NCBI GenBank assembly: GCA_947034895.1
Contig: OX344765.1
Coordinates: forward strand, 22,325,001 to 22,389,000
Direction: 5' to 3'
Source: Rhytidiadelphus loreus
Lineage: Eukaryota; Streptophyta; Bryopsida; Hypnales; Hylocomiaceae
DNA length: 64,000 bases
Shown: piece after piece, positions 12,214 to 23,434 of the stretch
How the letters are laid out: the number at the start of each line of letters is the position of its first letter
Numbering within the stretch: the stretch's first letter is position 1
Made by a program: the position numbers and the translations under genes
Notes under the pieces: generated by a model
Told to the model about the DNA's origin: nothing
The model's input: the letters and a program-made list of their open reading frames with translations, nothing else
Database searches by the model: none

Positions 12214-12223
12214 CCTTTTTATA
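12214..12223 (-). promoter_or_regulatory. TATA box, TATAAAAAGG on the minus strand
   Basis: It matches the plant TATA consensus and lies about 95-105 bp upstream of the ATG at 12118, with a pyrimidine-rich leader between. Confidence 0.5.
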
Positions 12224-12879
12224 TTAGGCGCACTAGGTCAAGGAAGCAGGGTTGCTATTGTGCGAGCCTAGGAGCGGGAGCTTGTGAGCCTGTGAGCCTG
12301 CAAGTGTGAAATTTTTTTGATGGAAAAATTTGTGTTGGAATTTGTATTTGATCAAAAAATCTGTGACGAACCCATGACCGTGGACTTTGGGACAACTGAA
12401 ATTCTATGACCGTGGATTTAGAAAACATTTGAGGTCCGCCAAATTTAGGATCATTTGTGCACATTTAGAGGCACTTCCATTTTTGTTTGAGAACATGTCT
12501 AATATAAACTGGCTTTTAGCGTGTTCAGGGATTTAGCTAGTGTTGTAGGAATAGGAAGGTAAAGAAATGACCCCAAGATGTACGCACTCCTTTCCGTACT
12601 ACTATTGATAATTTACCATTGGAGTTCTTTTTTAATTCTTTTATATTTTTATTTTTATCATTCCACTACTTAGTACTTTGCAAAACCATGAAAACAGCTG
12701 GGAAATAACTATGACAATTAATTGTGACAATTAGTTCCCAGTTGCACCTTCATGGTGCTTGATGAAGCACATGATGAAAGTTATATGGGAGCTCATGCTT
12801 TCACACCCAATCCTTATGGGATATTTGAACAACCATCTTCCTACACCCATCCTATGCATTGTATATTAACACAATATTC

Positions 12880-12935
12880 ATTAAAATGAGAGTTTTCCAG
12901 TGAAATGAGAGCTTGGCAGTTGGCACTGACTAGAA
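12880..12935 (+). other. Probable left boundary sequence of module C
   Basis: TTCATTAAAATGAGA followed by CCAGTGAAATGAGA matches the start of module A (22966), resembles the start of module B (42083), and matches in pattern the MITE at 11073 (TTCGTTAAAATGGCA, CCAGTATAATGGCA). No inverted partner was found on the right side. Confidence 0.4.
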
Positions 12936-12939
12936 ATTA

Positions 12940-13920
12940 TAAACTTAAGAAAAGTAACGATTATTTATTACTAAATCAGCAATGTAATGGCCCATAAAAC
13001 ACATATCCAAGTGCTATATTTAGAAATTGAAAGCATATATAATAACTCCTTAATAGAATGTCATCATTGAATTCACAAATTTATAGGATGTATACACTTT
13101 CCTTGTCGAAATACATGCAGTGACCCTCTACATATGTAGACACATTGACACTCTTAAGTTCTAGCATTCCTATTTCTAAGATACATGACATTCGAATTGA
13201 AGTTGTATTGACCATTATTGGGAATGGATGAGTGTAATGCATATACGGCATCCACAAACATCACAAAGTAGAAAGGAAGGTCTCCAAATCAACTAATTCC
13301 ATAGCGGAGGCGAACCGAAAGAAACAAACATACAAGATTCCATAGAAACAATTGCCTAACATGACGATTGAGAGTGACCCTCAAACATTGCGTTGTGTGC
13401 AGCGCAAGGAGTGAGCGTCATTCTCAATCACCATGCCAGCAATTGTTTGTATGGATTCTCCTATTTTTGCTTCCTACAGTTCGACTTCACTATAGAATTA
13501 GCTCATTTGAAGGCCTACATGTCTCGTACAATCATTGGATGCCATCTTCCCAAGATCCTTTCTACTAAGTCTCCAACATACCTCTAGTCTTCAAGTACCG
13601 ATGTGTCATATGCACTCGCTATGTACAACTATATCTACTAGTGATGCCTAGCGTCACTTTTTTGGCAGTGCAGGACCTCATCGTCTCCAACTGTGTTGAC
13701 CTTGTGAGTAGAAGCTTCAAACGAAGGGGCCATGGTTATTGGAGGAGGAACTGGTCGATGGTCCCTAACATAGATGTAAGCAACAAAATCATAGAACCAA
13801 AAACATCAAGGTGCCACTTTGGAGTTCCTCAAACGGCAATTTCACGCATGGTAGTTTGGATTGCCCGCTCATGGAGCTCTCAAGAGCGACGCCTAGATGT
13901 TTAGGTCTCTACAGTTCTTG
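12940..13920. other. No gene recognised
   Basis: Mixed-composition sequence to the left of the relic below. Open plus-strand frames here lack motifs and context. Confidence 0.4.
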
Positions 13921-13923
13921 TGT

Positions 13924-14190
13924 TTAGATGTACGTCGGAGGCCATCGTCCAGTTCCTTCTCCTATATCCATGATCTCATTGTTTGGAACTCCTACTCACA
14001 AGGCCATCACAATCGAAGAAAACAAGGAACCTAGACTACCAGATTTGTCAAAATTGAACATGTTGCATCGAATGGCACCAATACAATCTCCAAGCATCAT
14101 GTCTTTTATGTTAGGAGGATTGTTGCTACCTACATCAATTACACTGTATATATACTCCCCGACTATGTAAGTGGTAGTGCGTCAGAACTA
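13924..14190 (-). pseudogene. Unrecognised coding relic of about 88 codons with an internal TGA
   Basis: On the minus strand a frame reads YIVGEYIYSVIDVGSNN, then LGDCIGAIRCNMFNFDKSG, then GVPNNEIMDIGEGTGRW, interrupted by TGA at 13996-13998. The residue mix is that of a folded protein and not of a random frame. I cannot name the family. It lies between the left edge and gene G of module C, so it may be an older captured gene or host sequence. Confidence 0.3.
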
Positions 14191-14252
14191 CAAATCATTC
14201 AAAAGCACTTGACCGTGTCCACTCTACAATATACAATTATCACAAGGAACAA

Positions 14253-14885
14253 CTACTGGAGCGATTTACTCTTCATCTTCTCCATGGCCATGAGAATTTC
14301 AGGACCACGACTATATCCTTTTGCAATTTTTCCACCCTTGCGGATATATTCCAGCCGTTGTGCCTTCAAGGACCGTCGCTCCCAGGAATCCCATGATGGA
14401 GCTGAGCATTGACTGCTTGAAGGCCCATCATATTTCCTCTTCTCTCTACCCATCGAAGATAATGCACGGCGACGAGGAAGCGCTGGTGGAATAAGTGGTA
14501 CATGGACGACTGCATCACGAGTTGCAAAGGGAGCTTCCAGTGTCCCCTCCAGGATACATATGGGATAGTTTGCGTCTCCGTAAAGCTTCCTCTGAGTCCC
14601 CTTATCGGAGGGAGCTGGTGACATTGAGGACTTTTTGAGATCCCTGGAGCGCAGAGGAGATGGCGAGCATGAAACTGGCAAGCGCGGCTTCTTTTCCGGC
14701 GGACTGTCCACCCCCCCCTCGTTGATGGGTTTCCTTGAGAAGTCGATAGTGGAATTGACAGTTGGTGCGGAACAGATGAAGTTCCCTATACTGAGTATGA
14801 CGTACTGTCCATAGTCAAGGATGGAGTCTGCGGACACTTGGTACGGGAGTCCTTCCGTTGCAGGGTACTCTGATGTGTTGTCCAT
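14253..14885 (-). CDS. Module C gene G: Ser-Pro-rich protein, main exon
   Basis: The exon starts at ATG 14885, directly after a TTTGTTGCAG acceptor. It encodes about 210 residues. It is homologous to 23435-24334 (A) and 42593-43507 (B). The shared core is (T/A)ID(F/Y)S, then GVDSPP or its equivalent, then CSPSPL(K/R), and a C-terminal helix (EILMAMEKMK here; EDIFKGLAKLK in A). Several Ser-Pro and Ser-Pro-Leu-Lys/Arg sites look like proline-directed kinase targets. Any upstream exon was not identified. The function is unknown. It sits downstream of gene F in the same orientation in all three modules. Confidence 0.55.
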   Translation of the reverse strand: MDNTSEYPATEGLPYQVSADSILDYGQYVILSIGNFICSAPTVNSTIDFSRKPINEGGVDSPPEKKPRLPVSCSPSPLRSRDLKKSSMSPAPSDKGTQRKLYGDANYPICILEGTLEAPFATRDAVVHVPLIPPALPRRRALSSMGREKRKYDGPSSSQCSAPSWDSWERRSLKAQRLEYIRKGGKIAKGYSRGPEILMAMEKMKSKSLQ

Positions 14886-15145
14886 CTGCAACAAACGTAC
14901 TTCAAATTAGAATAACAATCGACAGAATTTCCAAATTGGACAACATTTTGGGCTCTCCGTAGTCAAGATTGATAGGAGAGGCCACAACTGTGATTGCCCG
15001 CGAAGTTACAAATCAGCGCGACCCGAGCTGAAATGTATGAGATTCAAAAACACTGAATGAGGCTTCAAAATACTACACATCAACTCCACTCACACTGAAT
15101 TGCATACCTCCTGTAGGCCACCTATCTAGTGGCACTAGTCGACCC

Positions 15146-15900
15146 CTAGACCACCTTCATGAGCTCGTCGTATTTTCGACGACTCCTTTCCTCGCATAGC
15201 ATTTTTTGCCCGATTTTCCACTTCTTCACTTTACGGAACGATTTGAGTCCCAAGTCTTGGCTTCGGTGTAATTGCTGAAACCAAGGAAGTAGAACCTCGA
15301 GCAAAAACGTGTCCTTATCCCCTTTTCCCTTGTAACTCCAAGACTCCGAGAGTATAACGTTTTCCGGTTTGTTCATGATGTGCTTCCGACGGCTGTCGTC
15401 GACTATGACTGTATTATCAGGAGTGAAGCTTGTCCTCCAGTCGCCGAAAAGCACATCCAGGTTTTTTAGAAACTGTGCCTTGTCGGTTCCCGGTTCCTTA
15501 TACGGGACCCACGTGCCGACTCCATCCCAGCGCTTTAGCGTTTTGCATGCATCTTGTCCCAGAACTTGGAAGGGCGACCCTCCATCCCGGAACAGATAAG
15601 CGCAGATCTCATCGGTAGTGGACTTCTTCATAGAACTCCACACAGAGACGAATGCTATCTTGCCTAACTCTCTGAGGAACGTGGAGCAGTTGGGCTTGAC
15701 ATAGACAGCCTTGGGTCCTACAATGGCCCCAACCGTGGCCGAGTGCGGTTCCGACTTCTGGTTGTATGCTTGCCCTGACCCATTGGATTTCTAATCCTCT
15801 ATGACACATAGAATGCCATTGAGGTCCAGGACGACGTTCATCCACTTCCTAGCCATCCCAGACCTCAATGACCTATGGACTCCCTCCGTGGACCCCTTAT
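15146..15900 (-). pseudogene. Module C gene F: FCP1/HAD-like phosphatase, degenerate
   Basis: The minus-strand frame contains the FCP1-type nucleophile motif LDLNGILC (normally DxDGT/I, here D-L-N-G), then IVGPKAVYVKP, VWSSM, and the distal acidic motif VIVDDS. These match motifs I, II and III of HAD-family phosphatases and align with gene F of modules A and B. TAG at 15791-15793 interrupts the frame shortly after motif I. Copy C is the most diverged of the three: VVWTTM of A is VSVWSSM here and LIDDSPEK is VDDSRRK. An exon at about 16083-16263, ending GGAAG then GTAAAG, may be its first exon. FCP1-like enzymes remove Ser phosphate from RNA polymerase II tails and similar substrates. Here it is probably inactive. 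Confidence 0.6.
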
Positions 15901-16454
15901 CAGCAACTGTATGGACTTCCTCCGGGAGCCCTTATCAGAGACCAGCAGATCGGACCCCTGGTAACAAACGGAAGAAATTGTGTCCAGTCACGCCAAATGA
16001 CATGTAGTCCAAGGTGTAGCATTTCTTAAAATGAAAGAAGAAGAGTCATGAATCCATCAAAATAGGAGGGCGCACTTTACCTTCCTCCGCGTGGAACCTG
16101 AAGGTTCATCTCGGCTTTCAACTGTTGTTGGTGCAGGACTAGGAGGTTCATGTAGTTCAGTGGTTGGTTGTGTCTCATCTATGTTTGGGAGGGGCAAAGG
16201 CATTGGTGGAAGAGAATGTGCGACGATAGATGGTCCTTTTTCAGACAAGCTTTTGAGATTCAAGAGGCCTGCGATTCAAGAATGAGGAAAAACAATCTCC
16301 GTGAGAAGTCCATATATTACAATTCAATGAAATGAGTATTCCTTTACAAAACTGTTCCTGCATTTTACAAAACTATGGCTTCCACTCGAGGTGGAGCTCC
16401 GTCTGAGAAATGACATGCTGTATCTACAATAAATTCTCTAGCCCAAAATCTGTA

Positions 16455-19070
16455 ATACAGTTCAGCGCGAGCCGCGTTGAATCTACACAAAGAACACTGA
16501 ATGGTCATTGGGCACAACCTGCAGGTGGTTCATCGTTGGGCTGGTCAGTACCAGCTTGAGCCGGCTCGAGGGCATCCACTGGCAGGTTGTGCCCAATTGC
16601 AACATTATCCAACGCGGTGTCTCTCTCGTAGGCGTCGACTGTACTCTCTTCAATGGAAGGTGGAATTTCTTCCGCTGAGGGGAGTGGAATCGAGACAGGA
16701 TCTGAAAAAGGAAGAGGTGGAGGTGCATTCTCAGAATGCACAAGACTCGAGGCATTGCTAATGTTGGAGCTCAAGGGTTGGGCTTGCAGCATCAGAGGTG
16801 GCGATTGCGTCGCAGGCTGCAGTTCCGCAACGGGCTGGATTCTGACCCTCCCCACTAATAACTGCATGAGCTCCTTGTTCTTCCAGGACTCCTCCTTCAT
16901 CCAATCCGTGTTGCGTTTGTGCAGTTCCATGTTGAGCATCCTTTCGTTTGCGTTGTCGGCTTTTATTTGAGCCAACGCAATCTCATTCTGCTTCTGCACC
17001 AACTCGGACTGCCTCTGCATAGCAGCCAGTGATTGTGCATTGGTCCTCTGAATGTCGGCCAACTGCAATACGACACTGGCGTAGGTGTCCGTCTTCCTCT
17101 TCTTCTCTGGCCAACCAGTACGTGTGGGTGTCCTTGGCGTCTGCGACAGGGGCGGAAGCATAGATGAAGCTGACGACCCCGGCACATCGGTGGATTGTCT
17201 CGTTGGTGTGGGCATCTCCTCAATGCCCACATCTTCATCGCCAAACTCCAAATTCTCTCCCTCTTCATCGTCACTGGAAAGGATGTCCACATCATCGAAC
17301 ACTAGAGCCACCTTTCTCTTGGTTGGTGACCTCTGACTTGATCTCTGTTTTCTCTTTGAGGAGGAACTAGGATCTACTCCACTTTTGATGGGGTACCCAA
17401 TCTCGAGGAAATTTGCCTTGTCCAACGTGTACGCCCTTGAACAGATTTTCTCCCAATCATCGGATTCCACGCAGTATCCAACAGCGTAAACGTCTACAGA
17501 TAACATCTGCAGGATAGCGAAGGGTTAGAATAACTGTATTTTAGCACGACCCGAGCTGAATCGACCCGTTGCATTAAATGAAGACACTCAAAAAATCTAA
17601 GTATTACTACAAATGGATTACACATCAGCGCAAGTTGGTCTGATCGGCAGTGAGTTGACATACCACAGCTGCGCAAGTAAGCTTTCCTCACGCAAAGGCA
17701 GACAAGATGCAACCTCTCGGTGCGCAGAAACTGTTGACAAGCCATAAGTAAAACTCCATGCGCAACTCCAAGCTGTGGAGACGATATTCTAGTTCGCTGT
17801 ACGTACGCGCCTTCATGTACCTGTTGGTCTTCGGGCACTCGAACTCGTCAGGGATTTCGACATCCTGCTTATTGGACGCCGAAATATCTCCGAGATGATC
17901 ATTCTTGCTTGCCGAGTACATAGAGTAGTCTACGGAAAAAGTCTTCAGAATTTCGTCGGTCTCCACAAAATGTAAGACTTGCGCTTGCTCTTTCTCGTCT
18001 TCGCAAATGAAGAGCCAGGATGGGACATCGTGAAGTGCGAAGTCTTTTTTCTTGCGAAGGGACAACATTACTTCTTTGAAGTAAGGGCTGTCCACAGTTG
18101 AAACTTCCTTGTTCTCCACTTCGGGCAAGGTCCTAAAGTCGATCACTCCCAACGTCATTCTCGTTGTGGTTTCCGGAGTCCATGATCTTGATGACCACTC
18201 CATGAAAAGATTAGAGCTCTCAACGTAAGGCCGGTAGTAACCTTTGGCCGTAGGCTTTTTGAATTTCTTTTTGTGGTCCAAAAATACGTTGAAGAATTCG
18301 AAAGCCTGGGGGGAGATTTCTGCACAAGTCTTATTCTTCTGACTGACCGATTTCGCTCTCTCGAAGTACAGCTCGCCAGGTCTGTCGAGCAGCACGTCCA
18401 TCGTCGCTCTGGAGAACATCCGCGACGTCTTGAATGCTTTCCAACTCTACAATTATCTCGTTTCTGGCATTCATAAGGCCAAGCTCTGGATCAATTTGGT
18501 GAAGCTCTTTCTTTACCAAGTGCTTGCGCTTTCGCCTCTCCGACCACTTCCTGGCAGTATAGCAGCTTTCGAGCACGGACGATATGGCCTTCACCGTCAC
18601 CTTCGGATAAGTAAGCGTGCGTTTCCCACCAGTTTGGTTAAGCATGTGTCTGACAAGTGTTGCCAGTTTGTCGTAGCTCAGATTTCCCAGATGCTTGAAG
18701 AACTCTCTATTGAGAAGGCAATTATCCGGGTTCCATCCTATCCTTGCATTAAACGTCTTCCGCGTATCAGGGTTGATCAGCTCTCCGAATGCGGCCGCAG
18801 TGATTACCTCGCTCCAGAGCTTGTATACTTCCGCCGGTGCCGTTATTAACTTCAACTCATTTGTGAGTTTGAGTTTCTCTTCCTTTGCTTTTGTCTTAGC
18901 GATTCGGAGGTTCTTGTTCACGTCAATCATTGAGAATCGCAGAAAGACAGCTTTCTCGAAGTCCTGTGGTTTTGACATATAGCGTGCATTAGAGGAGGAC
19001 AATTAACTACAATTTAATTTGCATTGCAAGTTTCATTATACTACAAGTTACACATCAGCGCGTATCGCAC
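16455..19070. repeat. Dispersed odd-centred palindrome ATCAGCGCGA-N-mirror in introns
   Basis: Partial copies occur near 16460 (intergenic), 17540 and 17625 (intron 2 of gene E) and 19050 (intron 1). A further copy lies near 15012 between genes F and G. The full form has arm ATCAGCGCGA, one central base and the mirror arm TCGCGCTGAT. This motif is not seen in modules A or B. Confidence 0.6.
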
Positions 19071-19743
19071 TAAAATGCAAATTTACCTGGAAGGACTTGC
19101 GGTTCTTTTTCGCTTCAACCGTGCGTCTTGTCGTCGTGTTGGTTCCGACTGACGCGGCTTGCGTAGGATTCTTCGGCTTCTCCATCGCCTCCCATACTGA
19201 CCGCGCTCCCAGGATATTAGTTGCCCATGATGGCTGCGCAACCTGGAAGTGGTTCGTCCTGTTGTAGAATGCGGAGATTAGCCTCAGCTTCTCAACGTCA
19301 TTTGACCAGACTACAAAGCAATTCCATGTTCGGAAATGCTCTCTCTCCGTGCGGTCGACCTTGTTGGCGTCATCCATCATCCACTTACTAGCGGCGACAC
19401 TTTGCTGCCCGTTGATTATGTAGAAGTCCCCTTTTTCAATCTCTGCCCACTCTTTGGGTTTCGACATGTATCCAATGGGCATGACGCAAAGAGTTTGTCT
19501 CGTGCTCTTGTCGGGCATGTTTAGTAGCCAGTTCGCAAGATCCTCAACGATTCGTTCCTCCTTGGATCGGATGTTGAATGTTGCCGGAGGTGGGACAAGC
19601 TGAGAGATATCAATCTCTTTCTTGTCATCGGGCTTGAATATGTATGCGTCCTCACATGTGGTCTAGAATTTCTTATAGACCTTGCTCACTTCTTCGTAGT
19701 CTGGCTTTCGTTCAGTTGCGCGTGAATGGGGGATGTGAGCCAT
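16505..19743 (-). pseudogene. Module C gene E: ParB-like plus methyltransferase-like protein, N-truncated
   Basis: Three exons on the minus strand: about 19743-19087, 18963-17688 (ending near 17690) and 17506-16505. Exon 1 holds the ParB/DGQHR-like motif YIINGQQSVAAS and FVVWSNDVEKLR. Exon 2 holds LGVIDFRTL, WLFICEDE and LELRMEFY, aligning with the methyltransferase-like part of A and B, but the VLGIF motif is replaced by CILSAF. Exon 3 starts directly at CAG then ATG, as in A and B, and is acidic with a coiled coil (RQSELVQKQNEIALAQIKAD). Damage: TAG at 19663-19665, a one-base frameshift near 18420, and loss of the first ~250 residues that A and B possess. Gene D and its surrounding TCCGGA-rich DNA lie immediately upstream and probably replaced the N-terminus. 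Confidence 0.6.
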
Positions 19744-19872
19744 CTCATCGGCGTAACTGGACTGCTCAATATCAGATACATCTGAGGACCTTGCTAGAGG
19801 TGCCTTCACGGAAAGGGGGGGTTTTAATTTTTTTTCCTTTTCTCTTTTCCGGTGTTTTCTCTACCGGCTTTC

Positions 19873-21948
19873 TTATATTTCTGGTCCCACGAGTGCCTGC
19901 TTCGGCGGGGTGGACTTCGTTGCGGACCGGGTCCTTGGCGGACCCAGATCCGTCTCCGCATACTCCGACTCGGAGGACGAGTTCGTTACCGCTTCCTCTT
20001 CATCCGACTCGAGAACCTCCTCCGGATCGCTGCTAACCTTCCGCCTGGTGGCCTTCTTCTTCTCTAAGTCGATGATCTCAATGGAGGTCGACGGTGGCGG
20101 CCGCGGAGGAGTCTGCTGCTGCATGTGTATAAACTCCTCCGGATGGGTCCGGGCCGGATTCTGAATCCCAACCAGATCCTTCGTCATCGCCGTTACTTCT
20201 GTAGTGGGATTCGGAATGGGTGGGAAGAGGTTTACCGAAGTGTTCCGGGGCGTCAAAACCGGATCCGGAATCCTCCTCCCATCCGTAATCTCCTTCTGCA
20301 CCGAGGATCTTCCGGGTGCTTGCTGGGCGGACGATCGTGCTCCCAGGTTGAGCTGTGTTGTCTCCTGGAACTCTCCTCCGGATATTTCCGGAAATAGCGA
20401 GGCGTCCAATCCGCTGAGCGGATCGAAGTGGCCGACCAACTGGCGCATTTCCTTCAATGCGACCTCAATCCGCGCCTCGAATTCTACCAAGATCTTAACA
20501 ACCTTGGTTCCGGAAATATGACCTTCCCGGGTCATCTGGTTGTTCCAAAACGCGGATCTAGTGATGATATCCGTTGGAGGGTCGATGAGGTCCCTCAGTT
20601 TCCGGACCAGCTCCGTCGCATCCGTCGCGCGTTTGTTGGCGGTGTTCATCTCCCTCTCTGCCCACGTTGCGCGGTTTTGAAGATGATCGCGTTCCGCCTC
20701 CACTACCCGGATCCGTCCCTCGAGCAGGCGAATTATCTCTGGATCCGGTCTGCTCTTGATCGCCTCCACGATCTCCGTCTCGTCTGCTACCTTCAATACC
20801 GTGCAGACTCTCCGGATCAGAGTGGCCATCCGATCGTTTGATGCCTTCTGACTCTGCAGCCAGGAGATTGTCGACTCGAAGATATCCAGATCCGGATTAG
20901 TGTTCCGGGATGGAACAGGGTCCGGAAGCTGGCTCTTCCCTCTTGATTCCGGGTCCGTGCTCTTCCGGCGGGAGTCGTGCCTGTCCGGTGAGTCATGCTC
21001 TAATTCCGGCTTCTCTTCCTCTTCCAGCTCCTCATCCGTCGGATCCGAATCCGGAGGAAGATCGTACCGGAGCAGGCTATCTCCCTGCCGGTAGATGATG
21101 TCTTCCGGACTGTTGAGTACCTCCTGCTTGTGATACAAGTGGAGGAGGTATGGACTGATGGGACTCGATTTCTTTCCCACCAGGTTTCCGGAAAGCTTAT
21201 CCACTATCAATTGGATAATGAGCCCCCAGCTAACTGGTCTAGGGGCCGGTTTCCCTCTTTCCCCTAAAGCTCCAAAGATTGTGTTTGCGAGGGTAATTGT
21301 AATCCGGCTGGGCTTTTCCGGATACAGGATCGGGCTGAGAAACTCTAGGAGTCTCTGATCCCTAGGGTTCCAGTAGTCAGACGCGATGTAACCTTCCTTC
21401 GGATCCGCCGGGTTCCGGAACCTATCCGCGGCAAATTTCTCCGGCCGGCCGGCCCATCCGGATCCTCTAGTGGACGCAAAATAGACTCCGGCCCATATTT
21501 CTGCTGTCCAGGACTTTGGACGACCCCTAACGGTCAGGTGATACTAGTTCGAAGCACCGTAGACTAGCTCGTCTATCATCTCTTCGCTCCGGATGTTCTA
21601 GGGTCTCTTCAGAAACCCTAGACACCCCATATCCGTTAATTCGTCCTCCAACTGATGGTGGTGCTCCAGATTCTCAAGGATTTCCGGACTGATCCACTAG
21701 TAGAAAATGTAGGAATTTTGACAGAATTTTGTTGATTTGGTCGCGTTGATTTGGTCACTGTTTTGTTAATTTCAACAAATTTCTGTTGATTTTGACAGAA
21801 ATCTGTTGAAATCAACAAAGCAGTGACCAAATCAACGCGACCAAATCAATAGAATTCTGTCAAAATTCCTGAGTTTTCTACTAGTGATCATCCGGGCCGT
21901 GATCCCTGACTTCCGTTGCACACTGGGCCCTACCATAACCACCGACAT
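19873..21948 (-). pseudogene. Gene D: acidic Pro/Ser-rich protein, split by a MITE
   Basis: ATG at 21948 (MSVVMVG) leads through a MITE at 21695-21886, then WISPEILENLEHHHQLEDEL, IWAGVYFAS, RNPADPKEGYIASDYW and LLEFLSPILYPEKPSRITI to a long C-terminal part with a coiled coil (LEGRIRVVEAERDHL) and Pro/Thr-rich acidic tail. TAG codons at 21598-21600 and 21544-21546 interrupt the frame. Removing the MITE and one ATC restores reading across the site. The PRDQRLLEFL-PILYPEKPSR-NTIFGAL block resembles, from memory only, repetitive hypothetical proteins of liverworts. It is probably a retro- or DNA-transposon structural protein, function unproven. The sequence is unusually rich in TCCGGA. No homologue exists in modules A or B. 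Confidence 0.55.
21695..21886. mobile_element. 192-bp CACTA-type MITE inserted in gene D
   Basis: It begins CACTAGTAGAAAA and ends with the reverse complement. The arms remain complementary for about 90 bp (AATTTTGACAGAATT, GATTTGGTCGCG), giving a long hairpin. It is flanked by ATC on both sides (21692-21694 and 21887-21889), the 3-bp target duplication expected of CACTA/EnSpm transposition. Confidence 0.85.
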
Positions 21949-22254
21949 ACTCTATCCTCACTTCCGACTCACTTCCGCTAAGTTTCCGCTAAGTTTCCGT
22001 CGCCTGATCCGCTAAGTTTCCACTAATCTTCCGTCCTACTTTCCGGTGCGATCGGCACCGGCCTCCCCTTCTCTCCCTAACGCGTTCTTATCTCACCACA
22101 CTTTCACTCACTAAGCGCCATCGCGATAATCACGCGGAGAAAGAGGAAGAATGAAGGAGACAGTGGGGGTTAAGTAGCTTTTCGGCCTGGCGTTCCCACA
22201 AGTTCCCTAGCCGGACTAGGCTCTAGGGCCTACTCGGCCGGAACTTTCTGGTTT

Positions 22255-22300
22255 TCGGATTAGGGTTAGGGTTTCCGGATAGGGTTTTTGGATCCGACTG
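22255..22300 (-). promoter_or_regulatory. Telo-box-like cluster upstream of gene D
   Basis: ATTAGGGTTAGGGTTT and a nearby GATAGGGTTTTT lie about 300 bp upstream of the gene D ATG. AAACCCTA words are a known plant promoter element (telo-box). Similar clusters precede the DUF7869-type genes. Confidence 0.4.
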
Positions 22301-22479
22301 TAACCCTAATTACAGTTTAAGGTTTTCCGTAAAGGCTCTAATTCCTATTTCTAGTTTTGGGCTTTCTATTCCCTACCTATTATGGAAATTTTGAAAATTT
22401 CTACTCTATATAATTACTATTGTCTATTATTTCTGTTAATGTAGATAATGCGTACTTCCACACCTATTATTATGGAGCA

Positions 22480-22895
22480 TGACGGATGAGCGCGGCTCGC
22501 GCTGATCAGCATGAAGGTGGACTCTCTACTTATTTATTCCTCTTAGTTATTGAACTTGACGATTCAACGCGGGTCGCGCTGATACGCAAGTGAGTGGAGA
22601 ACGGGTAGGATTTTTATATTTGTTCATATGGACGATATAATCGTTCTGGTTTGAGACATTGCAGATTAGCGTGGATCGCTCTGATCCGCATGTTGGTGGA
22701 GAACGGGAGGGGACGTCTATGTCTGGTTGTGAATTATATCCTCAATGAACGAGTCAATGAAGTGTGGGTGGAGGCATGACAGATCAGCGCGACTCGCGCT
22801 GATCTGCAGGATTTTGTTTGGTGTGTTTTAATTGAAGTTGCGTTTTAGTTCTCCAAGTAGTATCTTGTCGAATCAGCGCGCCTCGCGTTGATTTG
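22480..22895. repeat. Five copies of the module C palindrome, ~80-110 bp apart
   Basis: Copies near 22488, 22562, 22664, 22780 and 22874 follow GATCAGCGCG-NCT-CGCGCTGATC with small changes, and the 3' side often continues GC(A/T). Because the same word occurs in introns of gene E at 17.5-19 kb, these are read as the 5' leader of module C, separated from it by the gene D insertion. Confidence 0.7.
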
Positions 22896-22956
22896 CTTCT
22901 TGTCGAAATTTAGGGTTTACGGTTCTACGGGAACTTATGAGACAGGATCCTCTTGA

Positions 22957-23020
22957 AGGCCTTATTCATTAAAATGAGACAAACGGATCATTTTGAGACT
23001 TTGAAATCATGGTTCCAAAG
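22957..23020 (+). other. Left boundary sequence of module A
   Basis: AGGCCTTATTCATTAAAATG followed by AGACAAA and TTTTGAGACTTTGAAA is matched at 42073 (AGGCCTTATTCGTTAATTTG, then AGACAAA and CTTTGAGACTTTGAAA). In B it abuts the broken DUF7869 gene, so it looks like an element end. It resembles PIF/Harbinger-like GGCC ends. In B the flank TAA would fit a TWA target, but no right-end partner was found. Confidence 0.45.
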
Positions 23021-23434
23021 ATCCTCCAATGTAATAGTTATTGAACCCAAAGATAAAATGAACCCATTCACTGAAAACGCTATAGATTTTAAGGTATGCG
23101 TACTTGAGATTACGAGCTAGGAGAAGACATTCATTCATACAATAAGTCAAATACTCAAAAAAGGAAGAAGTAGTAGAAATTGCACGCGAGATGCATCATT
23201 TACTTCATTATAGAAAACATGAAGCATAGGTGTATTGCTCAAAACTTCACAGGAAGTGAGTGAATTCTAGCCAATGAATGTTTGTTGAAATGAAGAGGCT
23301 CACTATACAAAGCTCTTAATTTCTCGAAGTCCTTTTTTCTATATTTTATTTACCATGCTATTAATAGGAGGCACCAAGCTATGAGAAGGAGGCACAGAAG
23401 CCAAGGGCTTCGAAAACTTCGCATGTATTCTTGC

